Source: G963663315 sp965214205
GTDB taxonomy: Bacteria > Pseudomonadota > Gammaproteobacteria > Arenicellales > Poriferihabitantaceae
Length of the DNA: 64,000 nucleotides
Reading direction: 5' to 3'
Assembly: GCA_965214205.1 (NCBI GenBank)
Contig: OZ243941.1
Span: 2,108,001 to 2,172,000 of the forward strand
Made by a program: the position numbers and the translations under genes. The notes beneath the pieces are model-generated. The model was not told the DNA's origin. It worked only from the letters and a program-made list of their open reading frames with translations, and did not search any database. This document shows, one piece after another, positions 17,008-25,599 of the stretch (its first letter is position 1; each line of letters starts with the position of its first letter).

Positions 17008-17748
17008 TCAAAGCGTGATCCTGTGCTGATAAAGGTGATCGTAATGCGGTTTCATCCGCCGGTGAATGCGCTGCACACGCATGGAGGCCTGGCCAATCTC
17101 AACATAGCGGCGAACCTGCGATTTGAGGCCAGTTGATGCCTTCAGGTTGGCGTGGAAGCTACCGCCATCCCACCAACTGTAGTCGCCGGCGTCAACGCCC
17201 GGCTCCCAGCTCAGCGCGTCTTCAATAAAGGGGATGCCGACCGCTTCGCAGAAGGCGGCAACCATCCCTGTCGGATTCTCCAGCAGGTCGTCACTGTCGA
17301 TGACGGGCGGTGGGGCGCCATGCAGGGCGGCCAACAGATCAAACAGCGCGCGTTGCTCGGGAAACCCAACTTCGCCTTCATCGAAGTCGGGCCATTTGTC
17401 ATACATTGATGTGAGCGTTTTGGCCGGGTCGCGGATCAAGAAGGCATGAGTGAAATGGCTCAGAAATTCTGGCGTCCACATGTGGTTTATGTAATGCGGG
17501 AAATCCTTGAGGAACACCGGCTCCCGGCTCGCCCGCGCTCGAATACCGTCCCAGACGCTTTCGATCGTCAGCCCCGGTGTGGTCTTGTCGCCGGGCTTTA
17601 ATCGTGGCCAGAACGGGTCTTCGCCTTGATACCACGCCTCGCCGAAGGGCTCATGCATACAGTCCAGATCGCCGCGTTGCCGCATCATCCATTCGAACGC
17701 GGTTGAGGTCGAACGGGGTACGGCCCAAAGGGCCACGATCCTGTTCAT
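17008..17748 (-). CDS. P-loop sulfotransferase-superfamily protein
   Basis: 246 aa. The N-terminal phosphosulfate-binding loop PRSTSTAF (residues 11-18) and a FLIRDPAKTLTSMY segment (about 130-143) match the two PAPS-binding elements of sulfotransferases. HEPFGEAWY follows the P-loop as in a subfamily common in proteobacteria. The start at 17748 was chosen because it forms an ATGA overlap with the upstream stop; a longer ORF to 17817 would run into that gene. It is the last gene of the Rieske operon. Its acceptor is unknown; a sulfotransferase in a demethylation operon is odd, and a non-sulfating role is possible. Confidence 0.75.
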   Translation of the reverse strand: MNRIVALWAVPRSTSTAFEWMMRQRGDLDCMHEPFGEAWYQGEDPFWPRLKPGDKTTPGLTIESVWDGIRARASREPVFLKDFPHYINHMWTPEFLSHFTHAFLIRDPAKTLTSMYDKWPDFDEGEVGFPEQRALFDLLAALHGAPPPVIDSDDLLENPTGMVAAFCEAVGIPFIEDALSWEPGVDAGDYSWWDGGSFHANLKASTGLKSQVRRYVEIGQASMRVQRIHRRMKPHYDHLYQHRITL

Positions 17749-18578
17749 TTCAGGCTCTCCAACAGACGACCCTGACGGGTTGTGGGGGCAATGCCCAGAT
17801 CCTTCATGATCCTCCAATACAGCGCTGTATCATGACCGATCACAGGTTTGCCGAGCATCGTTTCAAGCTCGGCTTCAAGATGCACAGGGCGCTGCGGTTG
17901 CCCGTTCGGGCCGGTACGGAAATTGCACATGCCGTTGATCAGATAGGCATCTGCGCCAGGGGCCTGTTCGGCGACATAGGCAAAACTCTTTTCCGCGAGA
18001 GCGCCATCAAAAATCCAACGCCTGGCGTTGACTGCGCCTTGATGATCGAACCAGCCCTGGTCGACGAAATTACCCGCCCAAAGCACGTCAAACCCAGCCT
18101 CTTTCAGGAAACCAACCGTTCCTTGCCACCATGACGGCCAATGGTAGGCTGCGTTCAAGGCGACTTTTTCGACATTCAAGGCACGAAGCGCCTCGATCAT
18201 GGCGTAGCCTGCCATGTGAAAACGGGTTTGGAAGGTATCGGACAACCGCGTACAATGGTCGCGGATACCGTTCACACCCAGGCCGCTGGCGTGCACCCAG
18301 TTAGAGCCAACCTGCCCACAGACATCGACGCCGTTGCGCCCCATGCAATGCACAAAATCCTCCAGCATGCCGAAATTCTGTTTCCGCTGATCCAGCCCAT
18401 GCGTGTAGTCGGGCACATGCAACATCCAGCCATGCACGCCGACGCTGGATGGGCTCATGCGCAGGAAATCCGACGGCGCCGCGTCGAAGTCGAAGGGCGG
18501 ACAAGTGAACCCGACCTGATGCGGGAACAGCTTTTGGTCTGCTGTCCAGTCCTGAGGCATACCCGCGTTATCCGGCAT
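17745..18578 (-). CDS. Asp/Glu racemase-superfamily protein (maleate isomerase/arylmalonate decarboxylase-like)
   Basis: 277 aa. The C-terminal half matches the family pattern: ADAYLINGMCNFRT where maleate isomerase and arylmalonate decarboxylase carry the catalytic Cys region, then LETMLGKPVIGHDTALYWRIMKDLGI, equivalent to the GxPV-SNQA-W-LR block. In the first half a Cys lies in DVCGQVGSNW. The family uses cysteines for proton transfer, decarboxylation or cis-trans isomerisation; which reaction applies here is unknown. The ATG at 18578 is preceded by GAGAGG; it overlaps the Rieske stop (18568). It would act on a product of the Rieske step. Confidence 0.65.
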   Translation of the reverse strand: MPDNAGMPQDWTADQKLFPHQVGFTCPPFDFDAAPSDFLRMSPSSVGVHGWMLHVPDYTHGLDQRKQNFGMLEDFVHCMGRNGVDVCGQVGSNWVHASGLGVNGIRDHCTRLSDTFQTRFHMAGYAMIEALRALNVEKVALNAAYHWPSWWQGTVGFLKEAGFDVLWAGNFVDQGWFDHQGAVNARRWIFDGALAEKSFAYVAEQAPGADAYLINGMCNFRTGPNGQPQRPVHLEAELETMLGKPVIGHDTALYWRIMKDLGIAPTTRQGRLLESLK

Positions 18579-19650
18579 CAATGGCCTCTCGCATCCAGCG
18601 TTGAAGGCGCGCGACCGGGTGTTCCGAATTCACGCCGCCTTTGGGGTCAATCACCAACGGACCCGGGCGATAGCCGCGAGACTGCAAACCGCGTTGGACC
18701 GACTCGACCAGATGGATATCTTCCTCCACTGTCGTGGCGCGGTCCTGCAGCGCCAGTTTGCGTACCGTTTCGCTGTCTTCGCCACCGACTGAATACCACC
18801 CGCGCCAAACCACTACATGGTTCACGTCGACCGCGCGCCAGTGATAGGTGTTCAGCACATTTCCGGGATAAACCTGAAAGCTGAACATCGGCCACAGGAA
18901 CCAGCTGGAATATTCGTTCTGATGGGCAAAGCCAGACTGGATATCATAGGTCATCGCGTCCAGGTTCTGGCATTCAGTGGTATGACGCAAGCACTGGCCC
19001 TGCGGCTGGATGTCATAAGTTTCCGGCTTGACCACCCCTTCGGCAAAGGTCGGGTGGTTCAAGGCGCAGTGATAACATTCTGAATAGTTCTCAATCGAGA
19101 CCTTCCAGTTGCAATTCTCAGGTACCCTGACCCATTCAAGGGGCTCAAGCTCCGTCCAGTTGGGCAACCATTCCTCAAGCTCTTTCCGTGCATTGGGAAA
19201 CCATTCATCCATGGGGTCGGCATCGGGATCAAGATTGACAAAGACAAATCCCAAAAACTCCTCGACCCTGACTTCGGTGAGACAAACGTTCGACTTGTCA
19301 AAGCCCTCGACCGTCTGGATATTTGGCCCGGCGCGAAGCTCGCCTGTCAACTCATAGGTCCACGCATGATAGGGGCATACCACGACCTGCATGGTACCGG
19401 CGCCCTGGACAAGTTGATGTGCCCGGTGCTGACACACATTGTAGAACGCACGGAGTTTGCTGTCCCGTCCGCGAATGGCAACCAGGCTTTCGCCCGCAAT
19501 CTCGAAGGTCGCATAATCGCCAGGTCCCGCCACCCGGGAACTATGGCAGCCAAATTGCCATGTATGAGCCAGGAGCCCCGCGCGTTCCACCTCAAAGATC
19601 TGTGGATCGGTGTAATATCGCGCTGCAAGGGACTTTAGCGGCTCAGTCAT
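18568..19650 (-). CDS. Rieske non-haem iron oxygenase alpha subunit (GbcA/stachydrine-demethylase-like)
   Basis: 360 aa. The [2Fe-2S] Rieske site is C73-x-H75 and C92-x2-H95 (CQH ... CPYH). The mononuclear iron site has NYSECYHCALNHP with His194 and His199, the form seen in glycine betaine, choline, carnitine and stachydrine oxygenases rather than aromatic-ring dioxygenases. It would oxidatively remove an N-methyl group from a quaternary amine, releasing formaldehyde. The start at 19650 has GAGGGG five bases upstream; the ORF reaches 19674 without such a site. It heads the minus-strand operon. No reductase partner is adjacent. Confidence 0.85.
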   Translation of the reverse strand: MTEPLKSLAARYYTDPQIFEVERAGLLAHTWQFGCHSSRVAGPGDYATFEIAGESLVAIRGRDSKLRAFYNVCQHRAHQLVQGAGTMQVVVCPYHAWTYELTGELRAGPNIQTVEGFDKSNVCLTEVRVEEFLGFVFVNLDPDADPMDEWFPNARKELEEWLPNWTELEPLEWVRVPENCNWKVSIENYSECYHCALNHPTFAEGVVKPETYDIQPQGQCLRHTTECQNLDAMTYDIQSGFAHQNEYSSWFLWPMFSFQVYPGNVLNTYHWRAVDVNHVVVWRGWYSVGGEDSETVRKLALQDRATTVEEDIHLVESVQRGLQSRGYRPGPLVIDPKGGVNSEHPVARLQRWMREAIDAG

Positions 19651-19752
19651 CCAACCCCTCATCGTATAGTCCAAGGTTATGCCGTCTTTCGTGGGACGAT
19701 GGTATACTTGTCCGATTACCCTGTCGAGAACTTTTTACAGCTGAGGCGCATC
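19651..19752. promoter_or_regulatory. Divergent control region of the two betaine-type operons
   Basis: About 100 bases separate the Rieske start (minus, 19650) from the flavoprotein start (plus, 19753), so both promoters should be here. A TATACT at 19703-19708 is a possible plus-strand -10, without a good -35. No convincing operator palindrome was found. Confidence 0.4.
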
Positions 19753-22212
19753 GTGACAGATCAGAAATTCCCGACCCGGGCAAAGGTGGTAATCGTTGGC
19801 GGCGGCGTGATGGGCTGCGGCCTTGCCTATCATCTGGCCCATGAAGGCTGGAGCGATGTTGCGCTGCTTGAAAAAGCGGAGCTGACGAGCGGCAGCACAT
19901 GGCATGCGGCAGGGCAGATCACCCATTCCACCAGCTCCTTCGGGCTGGGCAAATGCGTGGATTACAACATCGGGCTGTACTCCGGCGGACTTGAGGCTGA
20001 GACAGGCCAGCCGGTTACGTGGCACGGATGCGGCTCGCTCCGCCTGGCCTATACCGAAGATGAGATGGACTGGCTGCGCCATACGCTGTCAGTTGGCCGC
20101 TCACTCGGGTTCAACATTGAGTTGGTGGGGCTGCAGAAGATCGCCGAACTGCATCCGTTCTACAATCTCGACGGTGTTCTGGGGGCGCTGCACACGCCCG
20201 ATGATGGACATGTGGACCCGACAAATGTGACGATGGCGATGGCCGCAGGCGCCCGTCAAAAGGGCGCAAGGATCATCCGTCAATGTCGCGCCACCAACAT
20301 CACGCAAGCCGTCAACGGTGAGTGGGTTGTGGAGACTGAAAAAGGCGCAATCACCTGTGAGCATGTGGTCAACGCGGGCGGCGCCTATGCGCGCCAGATG
20401 GGCGAGTGGTCTGGCCTGCAACTGCCGATGACGTCGATGACGCACCACTATTTCGTGACGGAAAATGTTCCGGAGTTCGCCGGCCTGGAAAAAGAATTGC
20501 CCGTCATTCGAGACGATAAAAAGGTATCGGGCTATATCCGGATGGAACAGAAAAAGGGCCTGATCGGGATCTATGAGAAGGAGAACCCGAATTCTGTCTG
20601 GCACGATGAATGCCCGTGGGATTATGAGAACTGGCTGTTCGATGCCGACTACGACCGGATCATGCCTTACCTGGAGGAATCTCTGAACCGCATGCCGATC
20701 TTTTCGGGGCTTGGCATTACGCGTGCAATTCACGGCGCGATTTCCCATCCGCCCGATGGCAACCCGCTGATCGGTCCGGCTCCCGGCGCCCGAAACTACT
20801 GGTGCTGCTGCGGCACGCAGATCGGCATCGGCTGGGGTCCCGGCCTGACGCGCGAATTGGCGCGTTGGATGGTGCATGGCGCCGCCGATATCTCGATGCG
20901 CGAGTATGATCCCCGCCGGTTCGGAAGCTACGCCGACAAAGAGTGGCAGGTGATCAAGGCCAAAGAAGATTTTTGCCTGCGACATGAAATCCCGTTCCCG
21001 CATTTCAACAGATTGGCGGGACGTCCGATCAAACCGTCGCCACTGTATGAATTGTTGAAATCCAGGGGCGCGGTATATGAGGAAGTCTACGGTTTTGAAC
21101 GCCCCCGCTGGTTTGCCAAAGGTGGCGTCGCTCAGGAAGATCACAACTCCTTCCGGCGCACCGATGTGCACGACATGGTTGGGGCCGAGGTCAAGGCGGT
21201 GCGCGAAGCCGTGGGGATCATGGATGTCACCGCCTTTACCAAGGTTCTGGTGAAAGGACCCGATGCGCATGATCTTCTGGATCGGCTGACGGCTAACCGG
21301 ATGCCTCAGAAAGCGGGCTCTATCACGCTCACGCATATGCTCAACCGGCGCGGACGGATCGAGCTGGAAACCACCATCGTGAAGATGGCCGAGCACAGCT
21401 ACTACCTCGTCTGCGCCGCGTTCTTTGAACAGCGTTTGCTGGACCATCTCAACCACAACCGGGAAGGGGAAAACGCATCCATAATAACCCTGTCCTCTGA
21501 TTGGTCGGCGCTGTCTCTGAACGGACCGCAGTCACGAGATGTGCTTGCGGCGTGTACAGACGCCCCGTTGGATAATTCCGCCTTCCGTTGGTTGTCGGCG
21601 CGGAAGATCACCATTGCGGGCCATAAGATCTGGGCCTTCCGCATGTCTTATGCGGGTGAACTGGGATGGGAGTTCCACATGCCGAACGCTGCCTGTCTGG
21701 ATGTCTATACCACGCTTTGGACGGCGGGCGAAGCGCATGGGATTACAGACTACGGCTCCTTTGCGATGAATGTCATGCGTATGGAAAAGGGCTTCAAGGG
21801 CGCGGGCGAGTTGACGAACGAGGTTACACTGCCAGAGGCCGACGTCATGCGCTTCGTGAGCGCCGACAAAGACTATCTGGGTAAAGAGGCCACGCTCTCG
21901 GAGGCGGACAATCTGCCGTGGATTTGTGTCTGCCTGGAAATTGAACCTGACGGAATCGAGGACGGTCATGGCAGTGAGGCCGTGCTGCTGGATGGCGCTG
22001 TGGTCGGCTCGACCACATCGGTAGCCTATGGGCACACGGTCGGCAAGATATTGGCCTTTGCCTATACCAAACCACATGCCGCCACGCCGGGGACAGCCCT
22101 GGATGTGATCATCGCCGGGCGCGCCAGACCCGCGAGGGCGCTGGGCGGCCCCTCCTACGATCCGCAAAACCTGTTGCCGCGCGTAGACACCACTATGGAG
22201 ACTGTAGAATGA
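19753..22212 (+). CDS. Dimethylglycine/sarcosine-dehydrogenase-like FAD enzyme with GcvT domain (paralogue 1)
   Basis: 819 aa. The N-terminal FAD domain has GGGVMG (residues 16-21) and GSTWHAAG with His51, the position used for covalent FAD in dimethylglycine dehydrogenase. The C-terminal half (about 430-819) is a GcvT-type folate-binding domain. It would oxidise an N-methylamine and pass the methyl carbon to tetrahydrofolate. The GTG at 19753 was chosen: GAGG precedes it, and residues 16-21 and 51 then have the same numbers as in the paralogue at 28623-31064. An ATG at 19699 would give 837 aa. It overlaps the next gene by ATGA. Confidence 0.87.
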   Translation: MTDQKFPTRAKVVIVGGGVMGCGLAYHLAHEGWSDVALLEKAELTSGSTWHAAGQITHSTSSFGLGKCVDYNIGLYSGGLEAETGQPVTWHGCGSLRLAYTEDEMDWLRHTLSVGRSLGFNIELVGLQKIAELHPFYNLDGVLGALHTPDDGHVDPTNVTMAMAAGARQKGARIIRQCRATNITQAVNGEWVVETEKGAITCEHVVNAGGAYARQMGEWSGLQLPMTSMTHHYFVTENVPEFAGLEKELPVIRDDKKVSGYIRMEQKKGLIGIYEKENPNSVWHDECPWDYENWLFDADYDRIMPYLEESLNRMPIFSGLGITRAIHGAISHPPDGNPLIGPAPGARNYWCCCGTQIGIGWGPGLTRELARWMVHGAADISMREYDPRRFGSYADKEWQVIKAKEDFCLRHEIPFPHFNRLAGRPIKPSPLYELLKSRGAVYEEVYGFERPRWFAKGGVAQEDHNSFRRTDVHDMVGAEVKAVREAVGIMDVTAFTKVLVKGPDAHDLLDRLTANRMPQKAGSITLTHMLNRRGRIELETTIVKMAEHSYYLVCAAFFEQRLLDHLNHNREGENASIITLSSDWSALSLNGPQSRDVLAACTDAPLDNSAFRWLSARKITIAGHKIWAFRMSYAGELGWEFHMPNAACLDVYTTLWTAGEAHGITDYGSFAMNVMRMEKGFKGAGELTNEVTLPEADVMRFVSADKDYLGKEATLSEADNLPWICVCLEIEPDGIEDGHGSEAVLLDGAVVGSTTSVAYGHTVGKILAFAYTKPHAATPGTALDVIIAGRARPARALGGPSYDPQNLLPRVDTTMETVE

Positions 22213-23291
22213 ACCTGCCCGATACCATGCTCGCCATGGTCACCATGGGCCATGGTGACCTGGATCAGATAGTTTTGCGCGAAAACTGGCCGCGCCCGGA
22301 ACCGGCGGCGGACGAGGTTTTGATCCGCGTGCGCGCTTGCGGCCTGAACAACACCGATGTGAACACCCGCTCGGGCTGGTATTCCAAGGCAGTCACCGAT
22401 GCGACAACCGGTGGCGCATTTGAAGAAGTGTCCGAGGAAGATCCCGCATGGGGCGGCACACCCATTACATTCCCACGTATACAGGGCGCGGATGTCTGCG
22501 GCGAGATAGTGGGTGTCGGGGCAAATATCGATCCGGCGCGCATCGGCGAACGCGTGATCACCGATAATTGGCTGCGTGACCCGGATGATCCACTCAACAA
22601 AGATAAAACCGGCTATTTCGGGTCGGAATGCAACGGCGGGTTCGCCGAATTCACGACCATCCCGTCCAGAAACGCCATCGCTATCCAGTCTGATCTGTCG
22701 GATGCAGAGCTGGCCACGTTTTCGTGCTCCTACTCCACCGCGGAAGGAATGTTGACCCGCGCTGATGTCACAGGCGCAGACACAGTGCTGGTGCCCGGCG
22801 CCTCTGGCGGAGTAGGCAGCGCGCTGGTGCAACTGGCCAGACGCCGGGGGGCGCGGGTGATCGCACTGGCCTCGGAGCCCAAGCATGCCAATGTCGCGGC
22901 CCTCGGGGCCGACCGGGTTCTGCCGCGCGCGCCCGGGAATCTACGCGCGACCCTGGGCGCGGACAAAATCACCGTGGTCGCGGACGTTGTCGGCGGCCCC
23001 TGCTGGCCCGCGCTGATCGATATCCTGGAGCGTGGCGGACGCTATACCTGCTCCGGCGCGATTGCCGGACCGATGGTGGAATTGGACCTGCGCACCTTCT
23101 ATTTGCGCGACCTCACCTTCACCGGCTCCACCGTCATCGACCCGGAGGTCACGACCAGTCTGGTGCGCTATATCGAGGCCGGGGAAATCAAGCCCGCTCT
23201 CGCCAAGACCTATCCGCTTGTGCAGCTACGCGAAGCCCAGGCGGCTTTCATCGCTAAAAAACACACCGGCAACATCGTGGTGACACCATGA
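22209..23291 (+). CDS. Zinc-type alcohol dehydrogenase/quinone oxidoreductase family protein (MDR)
   Basis: 360 aa medium-chain dehydrogenase/reductase. The N-terminal domain has the RVRACGLNNTDVNTR segment and GADVCGEIVGVG; the coenzyme domain has GASGGVGSALVQLARRRGA, the NAD(P)-binding fold signature. CGLNNTD keeps the Cys of the zinc-enzyme site, but the His-Glu partner (GHE) is replaced, so the catalytic metal is uncertain. By eye this gene is richer in GC than its surroundings. It overlaps both neighbours by ATGA and would process an aldehyde or enoyl intermediate of the pathway; substrate unknown. Confidence 0.8.
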   Translation: MNLPDTMLAMVTMGHGDLDQIVLRENWPRPEPAADEVLIRVRACGLNNTDVNTRSGWYSKAVTDATTGGAFEEVSEEDPAWGGTPITFPRIQGADVCGEIVGVGANIDPARIGERVITDNWLRDPDDPLNKDKTGYFGSECNGGFAEFTTIPSRNAIAIQSDLSDAELATFSCSYSTAEGMLTRADVTGADTVLVPGASGGVGSALVQLARRRGARVIALASEPKHANVAALGADRVLPRAPGNLRATLGADKITVVADVVGGPCWPALIDILERGGRYTCSGAIAGPMVELDLRTFYLRDLTFTGSTVIDPEVTTSLVRYIEAGEIKPALAKTYPLVQLREAQAAFIAKKHTGNIVVTP

Positions 23292-24391
23292 AAGTCAATC
23301 GCATCACGCTTTGGTCTGTTGATCTCACCAGTCATGAGACTTATTACATGGCTGACGGCAAAGCCTGCGCAACGGTGCAGACCCATGTGATTTGCCTCGA
23401 AACAGACACAGGCTTGAGAGGCTGGGGAGAGGTCTGCCCAATCCCTCACTATCTGCCGGCTTTTGCGAATGGGACACCAAGTGCGGTTGTGGAAATGGCC
23501 CCTGAAATTCTGGGAATTCAACCTACCGGAATTGATGCGTCCATGCGCAGGCTTGATGCATTTCTGTTGGGGCATCTCCATGTGAAGTCAATTATCGATA
23601 TGGCGCTGTGGGACCTTTATGGGAAAGTCACCAACCTGCCGCTTTATGAGCTGTTGGGTGGGCGCACGCGGCGTGACATGCCGCTTTATCACTCAATTAC
23701 CTGCATCGCTCCGGATGAGATGGCGCGGATCGCAAAAGAAGCTTACACATCCGGCATCCGACAGTTTCAGGTCAAACTCGGCGCAGACAGCGAATGGCTG
23801 ACAGATGCAGAACGGCTGATCAAAGTCCGCGAGGCCGTGGGCCCCGGTCCGTTGGTTTATGGCGATTGGAACTGCGGGGCGACCCGCTTGCACGCCACGC
23901 GTACAGGACGGGAGGTGGCTCATCTCGACGTGATGCTTGAACAACCCTGTAAAGCGCTGGAAGACTGCGCAGCCGTGCGGCAGGCAACCGGACTTCCAAT
24001 GAAAGTCGACGAAAGCGCCTATGACCTTGCCTCATTGCTCCGTGCCCACGAATTGGGATGCCTTGATGCGGTTGCCCTCAAGCTCTCGAAATTTGGTGGC
24101 CTGTCTGCAATGCGCCGCGCCCGCGATCTATGCGTTCATCTTGGCGCTGTAATATGTGCTGAATGCACCTGGGGATCCGACATCGTGACAGCCGCATCCC
24201 TCCACTTTGCCGCCTCCACACCACATGGGACGTTGTTGAACACCTGCGACCTGTCGTCCTATGTCGCTCCGCGCTTGTGTCCTGACGCCCCCATCCGTGG
24301 AAACGGGCGGATCGCGCCGCCCGAAGGGCCGGGTCTTGGCGTTGCACCCGATCCCGGCATCCTTGGCGCGCCTGTTCTTGAGTTGTCCTGA
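23288..24391 (+). CDS. Enolase-superfamily protein, mandelate racemase/muconate lactonizing type (HpbD-like)
   Basis: 367 aa. Metal ligands and catalytic residues appear in the expected order: QVKLG (a single Lys where many MLE members have Lys-x-Lys), GDWN, LEQP, KVDES and LKLSKFGG. From memory, this pattern, together with LEQPC and the C-terminal GPGLGV-PD ending, is close to 4-hydroxyproline betaine 2-epimerase (HpbD). With a Rieske oxygenase and a dimethylglycine-dehydrogenase-like enzyme beside it, an epimerase for proline or hydroxyproline betaine is a sensible hypothesis; dipeptide epimerase or sugar-acid dehydratase cannot be excluded. Confidence 0.72.
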   Translation: MKVNRITLWSVDLTSHETYYMADGKACATVQTHVICLETDTGLRGWGEVCPIPHYLPAFANGTPSAVVEMAPEILGIQPTGIDASMRRLDAFLLGHLHVKSIIDMALWDLYGKVTNLPLYELLGGRTRRDMPLYHSITCIAPDEMARIAKEAYTSGIRQFQVKLGADSEWLTDAERLIKVREAVGPGPLVYGDWNCGATRLHATRTGREVAHLDVMLEQPCKALEDCAAVRQATGLPMKVDESAYDLASLLRAHELGCLDAVALKLSKFGGLSAMRRARDLCVHLGAVICAECTWGSDIVTAASLHFAASTPHGTLLNTCDLSSYVAPRLCPDAPIRGNGRIAPPEGPGLGVAPDPGILGAPVLELS

Positions 24392-24480
24392 CACATACAA
24401 AAACTCAGGATTCGCCGGTCCCTACGATCTTTAAAAATCCGGTGATATAATCGCGTGCCCCCGATCAACGCGAGATCAAC

Positions 24481-25599
24481 ATGAGCAATCTGGATTCACT
24501 CCCGGAAAATTCCGGCGTTTTGATATGCGGTCATGGCAGCCGGGCCAAAACGGCGGAACAGGAATTCGGATTGCTGGCCGCGGGGTTGCGCGCCCGCTAC
24601 CCCGGATTGCTGGTCAAATACGGATTCCTGGAATATTCGTCCCCCAATATCCACATGGCGCTGGACGACCTGACGGCAGCCGGGGTCAAACGTATCTATG
24701 CGGTGCCGGGCATGCTGTTCCGCGCGACTCACGCCCAGAATGACATCCCTTCGGTACTGACCACCTATATGCGAAACCACCCCGGACTCGATATCCGATA
24801 TGGCCGTGAGCTTGGACTGCATCCGCAGATGATCGAAGCATTCGAGCATCGAATACTGGAGGCCATCGGCCTTGACCACAAACCACAGCCGGGGGACCTG
24901 TACGATACCATGCTGGTCGTCGTGGGACGCGGTACATCGGTGGCGACGGCGAATGCCGAGGCGGCAAAACTAACCCGCATTATCACTGAAAACCTGGGCT
25001 TCGGCTGGTCTGAAACGGTCTATTCCGGGGTCACCTTTCCTTCGGTCGGCAGAGGGCTGGAAATGGCGGTCAAACTTGGGTTCAGGAAGATAGTCGTGGC
25101 GCCGTATTTTCTGTTTTCCGGGCGATTGATCGGGCGCATCCGGGCTTATGTTGAAAAGGTGGCCGCGGAGCGCCCTGAAATTTCATTTCGGGTAGCCGAT
25201 TACCTGAAGGATCAGCCTCATGTCATCAATACCTTTGTCGCCCGAATCCGGGAAACCGTGAGCGGCGGCGCCCATCACGATGACCTGATGGCGGATTTCC
25301 ATGACCGCCTGGCGGCCGGAGAAGTTGCGGTTCATCACCACCATGCCGAATTCCGACCTGAATCCGGATCCGGGTCCGGGGGCGGCCATGACCATGATCA
25401 TGATCATGACCACGGTCATCATCACACGCCTTACCGGCACATTGCCCACCCCCACGGTCCAAGAACCATGATCGGAGAAAATGTGTGCTGCTGCTTCATG
25501 GGCCAGTTCCCGCAATCGGTGATTGACGAGGAATTGGCGAAAAGGGTCGAAAACGACCTGCCGTCCCCGGACCGAATCCCGCAATGCCGGCTCAGGTAG
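24481..25599 (+). CDS. cbiX: Sirohydrochlorin cobaltochelatase with His-rich tail
   Basis: 372 aa. Inserts Co(II) into sirohydrochlorin at the start of the early-cobalt-insertion cobalamin pathway. Two CbiX domains are present: metal-binding His18 in CGHGSRAK and His84 in FRATHAQND lie in the first, a second half-domain follows (about 140-255). A His/Asp-rich stretch (about 281-325) with repeated His-Asp pairs probably stores or funnels metal, and three consecutive cysteines (336-338) lie near the end, recalling the Cys cluster of some CbiX proteins. A TATAAT at 24446-24451 may be its -10 box. The last 8 bases overlap the convergent histidine kinase gene. Confidence 0.92.
   Translation: MSNLDSLPENSGVLICGHGSRAKTAEQEFGLLAAGLRARYPGLLVKYGFLEYSSPNIHMALDDLTAAGVKRIYAVPGMLFRATHAQNDIPSVLTTYMRNHPGLDIRYGRELGLHPQMIEAFEHRILEAIGLDHKPQPGDLYDTMLVVVGRGTSVATANAEAAKLTRIITENLGFGWSETVYSGVTFPSVGRGLEMAVKLGFRKIVVAPYFLFSGRLIGRIRAYVEKVAAERPEISFRVADYLKDQPHVINTFVARIRETVSGGAHHDDLMADFHDRLAAGEVAVHHHHAEFRPESGSGSGGGHDHDHDHDHGHHHTPYRHIAHPHGPRTMIGENVCCCFMGQFPQSVIDEELAKRVENDLPSPDRIPQCRLR

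Noticed and set aside
20101..21456. 451-codon ORF on the minus strand inside the flavoprotein gene
   Set aside because: It is antisense to a well-supported flavoprotein and has the Arg/His/Gln-rich composition of a shadow frame.
25380..25430. Short repeats resembling a repeat array
   Set aside because: They are in-frame His and Asp codons of the cbiX tail, not an independent repeat or CRISPR.
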